A stretch of DNA of 64,000 nt from Acinetobacter portensis (lineage in GTDB: Bacteria; Pseudomonadota; Gammaproteobacteria; Pseudomonadales; Moraxellaceae): NCBI RefSeq assembly GCF_023158935.1, contig NZ_CP096120.1, positions 372,001 through 436,000 of the forward strand. Direction: 5' to 3'. How positions within the stretch are numbered: position 1 is the stretch's first letter; each line of letters begins with the position of its first letter. Positions 27,247 through 36,187 of the stretch are shown here, piece after piece. Both the position numbers and the translations under genes were made by a program. The notes beneath the pieces were generated by a model. It saw only the letters and a program-made list of their open reading frames with translations. It was not told where the DNA came from and made no database searches.

Positions 27247-28193
27247 GACTTCCGTCATAAATCAAAAAACGTACAATTTATTTGATCTTAAATTAATCAG
27301 CAAAATTATTTAATCCAAGGGATAATCCTTGGATGAAATTCAAAGATATTCAAAAATTATCAGACGTTAAGTTTCGTAGGCTTACCGGTGTTAGTTGGGC
27401 TACATTTAACCTCATGTTGGCCGAGCTAAATAAGGAGTTACCTTGTCATATTGGTAAAGGACGACCACATAAATTACCGTTGGAAGATCGTTTGCTCTTA
27501 TGTATAGAATATTGGAGAGAATATCGAACATTTTTCCATCTTGGTATGAGTTACGGTGTATCTGAAACGAGTGCAATTCGTATCACACGCGTTATTGAAG
27601 ATACCTTAATCCGTTCTGGAAAATTTAACTTGCCAAAACAACTTCCTAATCGAGATGAAGTGGATTGGGAAGTTGTTGTGATTGATGCAACTGAAATATT
27701 AGTTCAACGTCCAAAAAAAACAGAAGAAATGGTATAGCGGTAAAAAAAAGCGACATACCTTTAAATTTCAGCTATCTATGCACTATACAACAGGTGAAAT
27801 ACTGAGTGTATGTGGAAGTCATGGAAGCATGCATGATTTTAAAATATTTAAAAAAAGCATGAGGAAATTAAAATTTAAGCCCTTTTTTATCGTTGATAAG
27901 GGGTATTTAGGGATAAAGAAATTGGGTTTTGGATGCCTCATGTCATCTAAAGCAAAGAAAACTGAAAAACTAGATTCTGAATTAAAAAAGTTAAATAAAG
28001 AGATTGGTCGTAGACGAATTCAAGTAGAGCATGTATTTGGAAGGATGAAATGTTTTAAGATTTTATCTTGTGTATATAGAAATCGTCGTAAACGATTAAA
28101 CCTGCGGTTTAATTTACTTGCTGGCATATACAATTTAGATTGGGTGAAAGATAAACAATTAAATTGGTTGAAAAATGATTTATGAAGGAAGTC
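27247..28193 (+). mobile_element. IS5-family insertion sequence, copy 2 (947 bp)
   Basis: It is identical to copy 1 (16458-17404) except for the two bases noted there, in the same orientation and with the same ends and TA flanks (27245-27246, 28194-28195). It sits between the small membrane protein gene and the ybaL-like gene, upstream of the former and beyond the 3' end of the latter, so no coding sequence is broken. The low divergence implies recent transposition of both copies, or gene conversion between them. Confidence 0.93.
27333..28185 (+). CDS. IS5-family transposase, two frames, copy 2
   Basis: This copy keeps the full C-terminus (second frame 27778-28185, 135 aa, ending NWLKNDL), so it is the more likely functional version. 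The first frame is 27333-27737. The A8 tract is unchanged at 27713-27720, so both copies need the same frameshift or slippage to join the helix-turn-helix part to the rest of the DDE domain. The first catalytic Asp is in VVIDATEI, and the last Glu is in RRRIQVEHVFGRMK. Confidence 0.85.
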
Positions 28194-28207
28194 TAATAAA
28201 TAGAATA

Positions 28208-28242
28208 TAAAAGAGGATTAATAAAGTAATTAATCCTCTTTT
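28208..28242. terminator. intrinsic terminator of the ybaL-like gene
   Basis: AAAAGAGGATTAAT and ATTAATCCTCTTTT form a perfect 14-bp stem with a six-base loop. It can act in both directions and lies between the IS and the antiporter gene. Confidence 0.85.
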
Positions 28243-28260
28243 AGTTTGTTTTAGTTTTGA

Positions 28261-29979
28261 TTAATGCGATGAAGATTGATGATGCGCGACTTCAATTTGA
28301 TGAAGAATATGATTGGTCATATTTTTCGCCATTTCTTCTTTCGCAAAATAAACCTCGCCAATATTATCTTTACGAATAACTTCAGCTTCGGCTTTGCTTT
28401 CCGCACATACCAGAACTTGAATTTGTGGGTTCAATGTTTTTGCGATATCTACAATTTTATGAATATCTAAAATATCCATAGGTGAAAGTACTAAAAGGCG
28501 TGCATGTTGAATGTGTGCTTGAATCAGTACGCTTGGTTCTGTTGCAAGACCACAAACTGCTGCAATATCTTTTTCACGCAAGTTTTCTACAATTTCACGG
28601 TTCTCTTCAGCAATTACAACTTTAATATCTTTTTCCATTAAAGTTTTTGTAATACGACGACCAACCTCACCATGACCAACAATAACCACCTGATCACGTA
28701 GGTAATCTTGAGAAACAGCATCTGGAAGCATTGCTAATGGATCACCACTACGTTCAAGCAAACGTGCCAAATGCGAGCGATTACGTATCCAATTTTGAAT
28801 AGGTTCTACCGCAGAGAAAATAAATGAGTTTAGGGTGATAGAAATTAAGGCACCTGCCAAAATCAAATTTTGACCTTCAAGTGATAATAATTGAAGTGAA
28901 ACGCCCAAAGTTGCCAAAATAAATGAGAACTCACCAATTTGGGCTAAGCTTGCTCCAACTGTAAGCGCGGTATTAATTGGGTATCTGAAGAATAGAACCA
29001 ATGCCATTGCAGCGATAGTTTTACCAATCATAATAATAGCAACAGTGCCTAAAACGTGAATAGGTTGTTCAATTAAAATTCTTGGATCAAACAGCATTCC
29101 TACAGAAACAAAAAATAGGATGGAGAAAATTTCACGAAGTGGAAGTGTTTCGGCTTCTGCTCGTTGGCTAAAGTCAGATTCTTTTACAACCATACCTGCA
29201 AAGAAAGCGCCCAATGCCATAGATACGCCAAATACTTTGTATGCGCCAAAAGCAATGGAAACGGCTGCTGCAACAACGGTGAGCGTAAATAGTTCACGAG
29301 AACCTAAACGAGCAACTACTTGCATAATCATTGGTACAAGTCGTTTGCCAATAATAAGCATAAAGGCAATAAAACCAGCAACCTTAAGTAAGGTAATGCC
29401 TAATGTTAACCAAATGTTTTCGTTTTCAGCCCCGCTAGATAAAGCTTGTCCGCCAAGTAGTACAGCCATTGCAGGTAAAAGCACTAAAACTAAGACCATC
29501 ACAAGGTCTTCGACCAAAAGCCAACCAACAGCAATCTTACCGTTTACAGAATTGAGTAAACCACGGTCGCCTAAAGCTTTAAGTAAAACAACAGTACTTG
29601 CACAAGATAAGCTTAAACCAAAGACTAGCGCAGATCCAAAGCTCCATCCCCAAAGCATTGAAATACCAATACCCAGCAATGTTGCAACGCTAATTTGTAA
29701 AATAGCACCAGGCAAAGCAATACGACGAACCTGCATTAAATCTTTTAAAGAAAAATGCATACCCACGCCAAACATGAGGAACATTACACCAAGTTCAGCA
29801 AGTTGATTTGCGAGATGTAGATCGCCCACAACTCCTGGGGTGTTTGGGCTAATAATAATACCGGCAATAAGATAACCGATAAGAGGGGGGAGGCGTAAAC
29901 GTGCAGCGATATAGCCAAAAATTAAGGCGACGCCAAAGCCAACCGCAAGTAATATTATCAGTTCTACATCATGTGGCAC
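28261..29979 (-). CDS. ybaL: cation:proton antiporter with TrkA-N domain (YbaL/KefB type)
   Basis: 572 aa. Residues 1-~390 hold about 12 membrane helices of the CPA2 exchanger family (ARLRLPPLIGYLIAG; LAELGVMFLMFGVGMHFSL; GALISITLNSFIFS). Residues ~415-560 are a cytosolic Rossmann TrkA-N/RCK domain starting DQVVIVGHGEVGRRI, which binds a nucleotide and gates transport. The overall pattern fits YbaL of E. coli better than KefC, which has a longer tail. It likely exchanges K+ or Na+ for H+. It is a single gene with its own terminator. Confidence 0.85.
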   Translation of the reverse strand: MPHDVELIILLAVGFGVALIFGYIAARLRLPPLIGYLIAGIIISPNTPGVVGDLHLANQLAELGVMFLMFGVGMHFSLKDLMQVRRIALPGAILQISVATLLGIGISMLWGWSFGSALVFGLSLSCASTVVLLKALGDRGLLNSVNGKIAVGWLLVEDLVMVLVLVLLPAMAVLLGGQALSSGAENENIWLTLGITLLKVAGFIAFMLIIGKRLVPMIMQVVARLGSRELFTLTVVAAAVSIAFGAYKVFGVSMALGAFFAGMVVKESDFSQRAEAETLPLREIFSILFFVSVGMLFDPRILIEQPIHVLGTVAIIMIGKTIAAMALVLFFRYPINTALTVGASLAQIGEFSFILATLGVSLQLLSLEGQNLILAGALISITLNSFIFSAVEPIQNWIRNRSHLARLLERSGDPLAMLPDAVSQDYLRDQVVIVGHGEVGRRITKTLMEKDIKVVIAEENREIVENLREKDIAAVCGLATEPSVLIQAHIQHARLLVLSPMDILDIHKIVDIAKTLNPQIQVLVCAESKAEAEVIRKDNIGEVYFAKEEMAKNMTNHILHQIEVAHHQSSSH

Positions 29980-30075
29980 TAAAAACTCCCTAAGCTATTA
30001 TGGTTAAGGTTTAAATAAGCACAAAGAGTGCCAAAAAATATTTTTAAAGTGTAGCAAGTCGCATAAAAAAAATGC

Positions 30076-30106
30076 AAAAAAAAACGACCTTGACGGTCGC
30101 TTTTTT
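30076..30106 (-). terminator. intrinsic terminator of rpmB-rpmG
   Basis: On the minus strand GCGACC pairs with GGTCGT around a short loop, followed by more than eight T residues. It lies 15 bp past the rpmG stop. Confidence 0.85.
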
Positions 30107-30120
30107 CAAAAAAACTAAAA

Positions 30121-30276
30121 TTATTTAATTTTAGCTTCTTTAAAGATTACGTGTTGACGGATTTTTGGATCAAATTTTTTGATTTCCATTTTTTCCGGCA
30201 TTGTACGTTTGTTCTTAGTGGTAGTGTAGAAATAACCTGTACCAGCAGAAGAAACTAGACGAATTTTATCACGCAT
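30121..30276 (-). CDS. rpmG: 50S ribosomal protein L33
   Basis: 51 aa, which is short enough to be missed by many gene finders. The translation reads [20 protein letters not shown] followed by [19 protein letters not shown] and ends VIFKEAKIK. This is the L33 of gammaproteobacteria without the zinc-binding cysteines, which is the zinc-independent form. The start codon lies 12 bp after the rpmB stop, the classic rpmB-rpmG pair. A terminator follows. Confidence 0.96.
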
Positions 30277-30288
30277 TGTCGTAACTCC

Positions 30289-30525
30289 TTAGATCTTTTG
30301 ACCTTGAGCACGTAGGTCAGCAACAACCTTTTCGATACCCAATTTGTCGATAATACGCATACCCTTAGTAGTTAGACGAAGACGTACGAAACGTTTTTCG
30401 CTTTCTAACCAGAAACGGTGGTGGTGCAGGTTCGGCTCGAACCGGCGCTTAGTTTTGTTGTTGGCGTGTGAGACGTTGTTACCAACGACTGGACGCTTGC
30501 CGGTAACTTGGCAAACCTTAGACAT
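30289..30525 (-). CDS. rpmB: 50S ribosomal protein L28
   Basis: 78 aa, the normal length. It starts [20 protein letters not shown] and contains the conserved [15 protein letters not shown] and [14 protein letters not shown] blocks. It is cotranscribed with rpmG. Rich in Arg/Lys as expected for a 23S-binding protein. The 165 bp upstream (30526-30690) contain no gene and should hold the promoter. Confidence 0.97.
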
Positions 30526-30690
30526 GGTGTAACTCCATTGATTTAGCCAACAGCAAATCTGTATGGCCAGTCAAAAATAAACGGATTGAATTCATTCAAG
30601 GGGCGTTTTATACCAAAAATACGCTTAAAAGACAAGCGATTTAAGATAAAACAAGACATGATGCTGTTTAATAGCTCATGCCTTGATCAG

Positions 30691-32139
30691 TTATCGAAGA
30701 AGAGTCTTCGAAATAAGTCGATGAATCGGCTTGTCAAACGGTGGGAGAATGAATTTCAAGCTATACAACTTGGGATTAGACATCATAGACCGTTCATGTG
30801 ACAAACTGAAAAATCCTTCAGGACCGTGATACTTGCCCATGCCTGATGCACCTACGCCACCAAATGGTAAATCGTCTTGTGCAACATGAGTCAAAACAGT
30901 ATTCAATCCGAAGTGACCTGAATGTGTGCGCTGTACAATATAATCTGCACGCGCCTGATCAAAGTCGAAATAGTATAATGCAAGTGGACGCGGACGGCTA
31001 TTAATAAACGCAAGAACATCATCTATTTGATCATATTCCATTATAGGAAGAATGGGACCGAAGATTTCATTCTTCATAATTTCCATGTCAGAAGTCACGC
31101 CAGTCAAGATTGTTGGCACAATTTTTCTATTTAAACTTGCATCTTCACTTTGTGGATTTATTTCAATAATTTTTGCACCAAGTTTTTTTGCATTTTCTAA
31201 ATATCCCTGCAAACGATTATATTGTTTGTCATTCACAATAGATGTGTAATCGGGGTTATTTAAAATACTTGGGTACATATCGAATACATAAGTTTCAAAT
31301 TGCTCGATGAATTCTGCTGTTTTGCCTTTTGGTAAGAACATATAGTCGGGCGCAACACAAGTTTGTCCTGAATTCCATAATTTACCAACGGCAATACGTT
31401 GGGCAACATCGCTCATGTCACTTGATGAATGCACAATAACAGGCGATTTTCCGCCAAGTTCTAAAATAACAGGAACCAAGTTTTCTGCGGCAGCCGCCAT
31501 AATGGTTTTACCCACAGTGGTAGAACCTGTAAAAATAATTTTATCGAATGCTAAATGACAGAATAAGTCAGAAATAACACCGCCACCATTTACCACAGCA
31601 ACTAACTCTTGTGGAAATGCTTCTGCAATAGCTTGTTCAAGTACACGGCCAAAATTGGCAGATGCACTCGAAATTTTAATCATTGCGTGATTGCCAGCAG
31701 CAAGCGCGCAAATAAGGGGACCAACAGAAAGTAATAAAGGATAATTCCACGGTGTAATAATGCCAATTACGCCTAAAGGTTGATATTCGACCCATGCTTT
31801 TGCAGGTTGATGAATGATTCCAACGTGGCGCTTAGAGGGTTTCATCCAAGTGCTTAGGTTTTTACTATAATATTTGATATGCTCTAAACACGTGAGAAGT
31901 TCACCAATTTTGGTTTCGCTTATAGAGCGATTACCATAATCTTGATTAATCGCATCTGCAAATTGGTCTTGGTATTTCACTAAAACACGTTTTAATCGGG
32001 CAAGTCGGTCTATACGTTCCTTCGCGCTTGGCACAGGGTAACGCTGATAAGCAAATTTTTGTAATGATAGAAGCTCGTTTAAATGGGTTTCGTCAAATGA
32101 TTGTGCGGTCATGGTTGTATTTTTTGTTTGACTGTTCAT
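30691..32139 (-). CDS. aldehyde dehydrogenase, coniferyl-aldehyde-dehydrogenase-like
   Basis: 482 aa, NAD(P)+-dependent ALDH fold. IITPWNYPLLLSVGPLICAL is the conserved substrate-channel block, followed by the cofactor loop FTGSTTVGK. The catalytic Glu is in LELGGKSP, the nucleophile Cys is in NSGQTCVAPDY, and EIFGPILPI is intact. The TCVAPDY form of the active site and a C-terminus ending in a hydrophobic helix are seen in the coniferyl/fatty aldehyde branch (CalB/ALDH3-like). The TetR gene is transcribed divergently from a shared 113-bp region with palindromes, so it is probably under its control. The substrate is not certain; long-chain aldehydes are as plausible as coniferyl aldehyde. Confidence 0.85.
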   Translation of the reverse strand: MNSQTKNTTMTAQSFDETHLNELLSLQKFAYQRYPVPSAKERIDRLARLKRVLVKYQDQFADAINQDYGNRSISETKIGELLTCLEHIKYYSKNLSTWMKPSKRHVGIIHQPAKAWVEYQPLGVIGIITPWNYPLLLSVGPLICALAAGNHAMIKISSASANFGRVLEQAIAEAFPQELVAVVNGGGVISDLFCHLAFDKIIFTGSTTVGKTIMAAAAENLVPVILELGGKSPVIVHSSSDMSDVAQRIAVGKLWNSGQTCVAPDYMFLPKGKTAEFIEQFETYVFDMYPSILNNPDYTSIVNDKQYNRLQGYLENAKKLGAKIIEINPQSEDASLNRKIVPTILTGVTSDMEIMKNEIFGPILPIMEYDQIDDVLAFINSRPRPLALYYFDFDQARADYIVQRTHSGHFGLNTVLTHVAQDDLPFGGVGASGMGKYHGPEGFFSLSHERSMMSNPKLYSLKFILPPFDKPIHRLISKTLLR

Positions 32140-32175
32140 AGCAAATTACATTTAATAAAAGCGATTAATTAAGTT

Positions 32176-32195
32176 TTTAGAGTATTTACTCTAAA
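32176..32195. promoter_or_regulatory. palindromic candidate operator 1 between aldehyde dehydrogenase and TetR genes
   Basis: TTTAGAGTA and TACTCTAAA form a perfect inverted repeat with a two-base centre. It lies in the divergent promoter region, at a spacing suited to a TetR dimer. Confidence 0.55.
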
Positions 32196-32210
32196 CAGTC
32201 AAGATACTTT

Positions 32211-32228
32211 ATGTTAGTTTGCTAACAT
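32211..32228. promoter_or_regulatory. palindromic candidate operator 2 between aldehyde dehydrogenase and TetR genes
   Basis: ATGTTAG and CTAACAT are an inverted repeat with a four-base centre, 25 bp before the TetR start codon. The GTTAG half-site differs from operator 1, so one of the two may bind another factor or RNA polymerase sites. Confidence 0.5.
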
Positions 32229-32252
32229 TTTATACAGAATGGTTATGTCAGG

Positions 32253-32942
32253 ATGTCTCAATCAAAAACGGTCAAAACCAAAGAGCGTATTTTACAGTTA
32301 AGTTTGCAATTGTTTAACGAACGCGGTGAGCGTTTAGTTACAACAAATCATATTGCAGCAGAGCTGAATATGAGCCCTGGAAATTTGTATTATCATTTTC
32401 GTAATAAAAGTGAAATCATTAAAGAGTTAATGGAGCAGTATCAATCTGAAACGCTTGAAATGCTTGCTTTGCCAGATGATCGTGCTTTAGATGCAAACGA
32501 TAAAATTCGTTATTTCCAGGTATTAAGTAGCCAGCTTTGGGCATATCGTTTTCTGCATCGTGATGTTTATCATTTGGTCGAAAATAACGAAGATTTTCGT
32601 AAAATGTATCCGCGATTTGCAGGTCAAGTGATGCAGCAAGGACAAAAAGTTTATAAAGCTTTTGTAAATGCTGGATTAATGGAAATGACAGATTCAGAAA
32701 TTGAAGCTTTAATTATTAATTTATGGATTGTTTTAACCAACTGGACAAACTTTTTATATATGTCGGGTCATATTAAAGATTCGAATACATTGGAAGAAAA
32801 ATGGGTATGGCAAGCATTACGTCAAATGGTCTTCTTAGAAGGTGCTTATTTACGTGGTGAAAGCCGAAATACCTATGAAGGATTGTTAGAATCTTTTGGT
32901 TCATCTGAGTTGTTTGAGAGCCTTTCATCTGCAAAAAAATAG
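32253..32942 (+). CDS. TetR-family transcriptional regulator
   Basis: 229 aa. The N-terminal helix-turn-helix is clear: KTKERILQLSLQLFNERGE, then TNHIAAELNMSPGNLYYHFRNKSEI. The ligand domain that follows is larger than average and rich in aromatic residues (SSQLWAYRFLHRDVYHLVEN), suggesting a hydrophobic ligand. It is divergent from the aldehyde dehydrogenase gene, the usual layout of a self-controlling local repressor. The ATG is preceded by CAGGA. Confidence 0.9.
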   Translation: MSQSKTVKTKERILQLSLQLFNERGERLVTTNHIAAELNMSPGNLYYHFRNKSEIIKELMEQYQSETLEMLALPDDRALDANDKIRYFQVLSSQLWAYRFLHRDVYHLVENNEDFRKMYPRFAGQVMQQGQKVYKAFVNAGLMEMTDSEIEALIINLWIVLTNWTNFLYMSGHIKDSNTLEEKWVWQALRQMVFLEGAYLRGESRNTYEGLLESFGSSELFESLSSAKK

Positions 32943-33030
32943 ATAGTGAATAATTCTATTTTGTTGGCAAACGAAAAAGCGTTAGAATGCTCGGCTTATT
33001 TTAATTTACTGATTAGCGATATAAACCAAC

Positions 33031-33897
33031 ATGAATATGACGACTGCCAACACTGCACGTTTGTTAATTACCTGTGAAGATAAACCAGGTATTGTGCAAG
33101 CTGTTTCTAGCTTTTTGTATCATCAAGGAGCAAATATTACAGCTCTAGATCAATATGCTACAGCGGCTCAGGGCGGGCGTTACTTTATGCGTGTTGAATT
33201 TGAGTTAGATAATTTACAAAGTCGTAAAGAAAATTTAACGCAAACTTTTGCATCGAACGTGGCAGAACGTTATGACATGCAATGGCGCTTGGCATTGGTA
33301 AGTGATGTTAAAAAAGTGGGTATCTTAGTTTCAAAAGTAGACCATGCATTACTTGAACTTTTATGGCGTCATGCACGTGGTGGTTTACCATGTGAAATTA
33401 CGAAAGTTGTTTCTAATCATGAAACATTACGTGAGTCTGTAGAAAACTTTGGTATTCCTTTTGAAGTTGTACCTGTAAATAAAGAAAATAAGCGTGAAGC
33501 TTATGCGCAAATTGATGAGTTAATGCAAGGTAACGATTTACTTGTTCTTGCTCGTTATATGCAAATTCTAGATGAGGAATTTGTACAAAAATGGGAAATG
33601 AAAGTCATCAACATCCATCATTCATTCTTACCTGCTTTTGTGGGTGCAAACCCATATAAACAAGCGTATGAAAAAGGCGTTAAGCTGATTGGTGCAACTG
33701 CGCATTATGTAACAGCAGATTTAGACCAAGGACCAATTATTGAGCAAGATGTAGAGCGTGTAAACCATGACTTTACCGTAGATCAGCTTCGTGATTTAGG
33801 TCAAGATGTAGAGCGCAACGTTTTAGCACGTGCGGTTAAATGGCATTTAGAAGATCGTATTATTGTAGATGGTAATAAGACTGTTGTTTTCCAATAA
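33031..33897 (+). CDS. purU: formyltetrahydrofolate deformylase
   Basis: 288 aa, normal for PurU, which releases formate from 10-formyl-THF to feed purine synthesis (PurT) and balance one-carbon pools. An N-terminal ACT domain (LLITCEDKPGIVQAVSSFLY) is followed by the hydrolase domain. This contains ARYMQILDEEF and NIHHSFLPAFVGANPYKQAYEKGVK in conserved order, with the catalytic Asn-His and, further on, Asp in ADLDQGPIIEQDVERV. It is a single gene with a terminator right after the stop; MTTANTARLL at 33037 is an equally good start. Confidence 0.96.
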   Translation: MNMTTANTARLLITCEDKPGIVQAVSSFLYHQGANITALDQYATAAQGGRYFMRVEFELDNLQSRKENLTQTFASNVAERYDMQWRLALVSDVKKVGILVSKVDHALLELLWRHARGGLPCEITKVVSNHETLRESVENFGIPFEVVPVNKENKREAYAQIDELMQGNDLLVLARYMQILDEEFVQKWEMKVINIHHSFLPAFVGANPYKQAYEKGVKLIGATAHYVTADLDQGPIIEQDVERVNHDFTVDQLRDLGQDVERNVLARAVKWHLEDRIIVDGNKTVVFQ

Positions 33898-33916
33898 GTC
33901 TTTATTTGATACAGAT

Positions 33917-33946
33917 AAAAAGGCATACTATTAGTATGCCTTTTTT
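33917..33946 (+). terminator. intrinsic terminator of purU
   Basis: AAAAAGGCATACTA pairs with AGTATGCCTTTTTT around a two- to four-base loop. Confidence 0.9.
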
Positions 33947-34025
33947 ATTGAATATATGAATTATCAGTAATATAAATCAATAAAAAAGTAATAAAAATAG
34001 ACAAATTAAATGTTGCAAATGAAAA

Positions 34026-34044
34026 CACTTCTCATTTATCATTG
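34026..34044. promoter_or_regulatory. weak Fur-box-like site upstream of tonB
   Basis: The stretch ending CTCATTTATCATT resembles half of the Fur consensus (GATAATGATAATCATTATC) on the reverse strand (AATGATAAATGAGAAG). It lies about 95 bp before the tonB start. The match is partial; iron control of tonB-exbB-exbD is expected from biology rather than proven by this site. Confidence 0.35.
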
Positions 34045-34136
34045 TGGCACTTTAATTGTACAGACCGATAAGTTTAATTGCTGATTTAAAATTTACTTTA
34101 AATATGTAATTTTGCTTTTGAAGGTAAAAGAATTTA

Positions 34137-34937
34137 ATGACTCAATCTGCCTCACCTATGATGCCTGAACATAATCCGATGAAAAAGAAAGTCGTTATTG
34201 CTTTAACAGCAGTAATTGTCGGACATTTGAGTGTGATGTGGGCTTTGAGTCATATCAAAACTTTAGAAATAAAGCCAAATGAAACAAAGCCAATGAGCGT
34301 TCGTTTTGTCACAATTGCAGATGAACCCGTTGTTGAGCCTGTAGTAGAACCTGTTGTTCAACCGCCTAAGCCTGAACCTAAACCCGAACCTATTGTGAAG
34401 CCAAAAGTAATTGCGCAAAAACAACAGGTAACAGAGAAGAAAGTTCAACCTCAAGAAGAAGTTGTAGATAAGAAAAAACTTGAGAAAGAGCGTTTAGATA
34501 AGTTAAAGCAACAACAAGAACAGCAAGAGCAACAAAAGCGTTTAGAACAGCAACAGCGTGATCAACAGCAACGTGAGCAAGCTGAACGTGATCGTCTTGC
34601 AAATGAACAACGTGAAAATCAACGTCGTCAGCAAGAACTGAATACACCGAAAAAATTGAACATTGGTCAAATTTCTTGGTCACGTTCACCAAAACCAGTT
34701 TATACAAACAAAGATTTACAAGGCTCTAATCGCATTATTGTTGTTTCTATTGAAGCAGATGCGAAGGGCAGTATTACAAATGTACGAGTAATTAAATCGA
34801 GTGGTCTTAGCGCCCTTGATGAAAAAATTGTACGCGCTGTAAAAGGTGCAAAATTCAAACCATATAAGGAAAATGGTATTGCATATCCGTTTAAAGCGGA
34901 TCAACCATTTGAACTTACATTGAATTCTAACGGCTAA
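34137..34937 (+). CDS. tonB: energy transducer TonB
   Basis: 266 aa. A short cytoplasmic start is followed by a membrane helix containing the functionally key His (VIALTAVIVGHLSVMWAL). Next are a Pro-Glu/Lys spacer (EPVVEPVVQPPKPEPKPEP) and a long Gln/Glu/Arg helix (~residues 105-165). The C-terminal TonB domain (RVIKSSGLSALDEKIVRAVKG ... PFELTL) follows. It transmits proton-motive force from ExbB-ExbD to outer-membrane iron and vitamin receptors. exbB follows 20 bp after the stop. The Q/E/R helix is unusual for TonB and looks more like TolA. Confidence 0.93.
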   Translation: MTQSASPMMPEHNPMKKKVVIALTAVIVGHLSVMWALSHIKTLEIKPNETKPMSVRFVTIADEPVVEPVVEPVVQPPKPEPKPEPIVKPKVIAQKQQVTEKKVQPQEEVVDKKKLEKERLDKLKQQQEQQEQQKRLEQQQRDQQQREQAERDRLANEQRENQRRQQELNTPKKLNIGQISWSRSPKPVYTNKDLQGSNRIIVVSIEADAKGSITNVRVIKSSGLSALDEKIVRAVKGAKFKPYKENGIAYPFKADQPFELTLNSNG

Positions 34938-34957
34938 CATTTATCAGGAGTTCGAGT

Positions 34958-35581
34958 ATGAACTTTTCAGTTTATTGGCAACATGCAGATGCAGTCAGCA
35001 AAACACTTTATTTTGTGTTGTTGATTATGTCTATTACAACATGGACTGTTCTTATCTTGCGCTTGATGGGAACGCGCCAACTTAAACAAATCGCTTATGC
35101 TCAACTTTCTAAAGCTATTGCTGCATTGAAAAATAAGCTTTCACCTTTATCGTTCGAGCAACGTAAAGCTGTGGCAGAGCAAGCACTTCTTCGTCAAATT
35201 TCAGTTGAAAAATCTTCTGCTGAAAAAGGCATTGCAGTGTTAGGAACAATTGCTTCACTTGCACCATTTGTAGGTTTATTTGGTACGGTTTGGGGTATTT
35301 TCCATGCTTTAGTTGCCGTAGGTAAAAGTGGTCAAGCAGGTTTAGCACAAGTTGCAACACCAGTTGGTGAAGCACTGATTATGACTGGTTTTGGTTTGGC
35401 TGTTGCGATTCCTGCAGTAATTGCATACAACATCTGCATGCGCTTCAACAAAACGTTAAATAACGAATTACAAGACCATGCACACAGCTTATTAATTGAC
35501 ACAATGTTGCAGCAAGATTCATCAACTCAAAAAGTTGAAGTGAAAGCAACAGAAAATGGTTTAGTTGGAGGTCAAGTTTAA
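34958..35581 (+). CDS. exbB: TonB-system proton channel subunit ExbB (MotA/TolQ/ExbB family)
   Basis: 207 aa with three membrane segments: YFVLLIMSITTWTVLILRL; IASLAPFVGLFGTVWGIFHAL with its conserved glycines; and PVGEALIMTGFGLAVAIPAVIAY. The second and third form the proton-conducting pore. A GGAG-type site (CAGGAG) precedes the ATG. The stop codon TAA shares its last A with the exbD ATG, implying coupled translation of the two subunits. Confidence 0.95.
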   Translation: MNFSVYWQHADAVSKTLYFVLLIMSITTWTVLILRLMGTRQLKQIAYAQLSKAIAALKNKLSPLSFEQRKAVAEQALLRQISVEKSSAEKGIAVLGTIASLAPFVGLFGTVWGIFHALVAVGKSGQAGLAQVATPVGEALIMTGFGLAVAIPAVIAYNICMRFNKTLNNELQDHAHSLLIDTMLQQDSSTQKVEVKATENGLVGGQV

Positions 35582-35985
35582 TGGCTTTTCAATTGGGTGA
35601 AGACAACGATAGCGGCATGAATGAGATGAACCTCATTCCACTTATCGACATTATGTTGGTATTGATGATCATCTTTTTGGTGACAGCAACCGTTGCCAAC
35701 CCATCAATTCCATTAACCTTGCCACAAACGACTGCTGAAATCCAAGATCAGCCACCAAAAGCAATTACTGTAAGCATTAATGCAAATGGTGATGTTGCTT
35801 GGGATGATAAAATGATTAGTTTAGATGAGCTAGAAACTCGTTTTAACGAAGCAGGTCAGCAAGCGCAAAAACCAACTGTGCAATTACGTGCAGATAAAGA
35901 ATCTAAATACGATACAGTTGCTCAAGTAATGTCACGTGCGAGTGAAGCCGGACTCAGTGATATTGCCTTTGTAAACGAAAATTAA
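35581..35985 (+). CDS. exbD: TonB-system subunit ExbD
   Basis: 134 aa. One membrane helix carries the essential Asp: LIPLIDIMLVLMIIFLVTA near residue 20. The periplasmic domain (VSINANGDVAWDDKMI ... VQLRADKESKYDTVAQVMSRA) follows. It overlaps exbB by one base. With tonB and exbB it forms a complete energy-coupling operon, ended by a terminator. Confidence 0.95.
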   Translation: MAFQLGEDNDSGMNEMNLIPLIDIMLVLMIIFLVTATVANPSIPLTLPQTTAEIQDQPPKAITVSINANGDVAWDDKMISLDELETRFNEAGQQAQKPTVQLRADKESKYDTVAQVMSRASEAGLSDIAFVNEN

Positions 35986-36001
35986 AATTTAGAAATTTCT
36001 T

Positions 36002-36032
36002 AAAAAAAGCGATCTATTTAGGTCGCTTTTTT
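36002..36032 (+). terminator. intrinsic terminator of tonB-exbB-exbD
   Basis: GCGATC pairs with GGTCGC (wobble allowed), flanked by A7 and T6, 17 bp past the exbD stop. Confidence 0.85.
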
Positions 36033-36187
36033 GTGCATGAATTTTGTGTTTAACCCTCAATAAATTATTTAAATGAGTTTTATACATACAAAAAAGATTT
36101 TAATAAGGTGACTTGTTATCTAATTAATCATATATATTTCAGTTAGGACATTACTCTATGTCTAGTTATTACAGGTAAGTATATATA

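Noticed and set aside
29120..29806. 228-codon plus-strand frame within the antiporter gene
   Set aside because: It is antisense to conserved transmembrane helices; rich in Ser/Thr/Pro/Lys as expected of a shadow.
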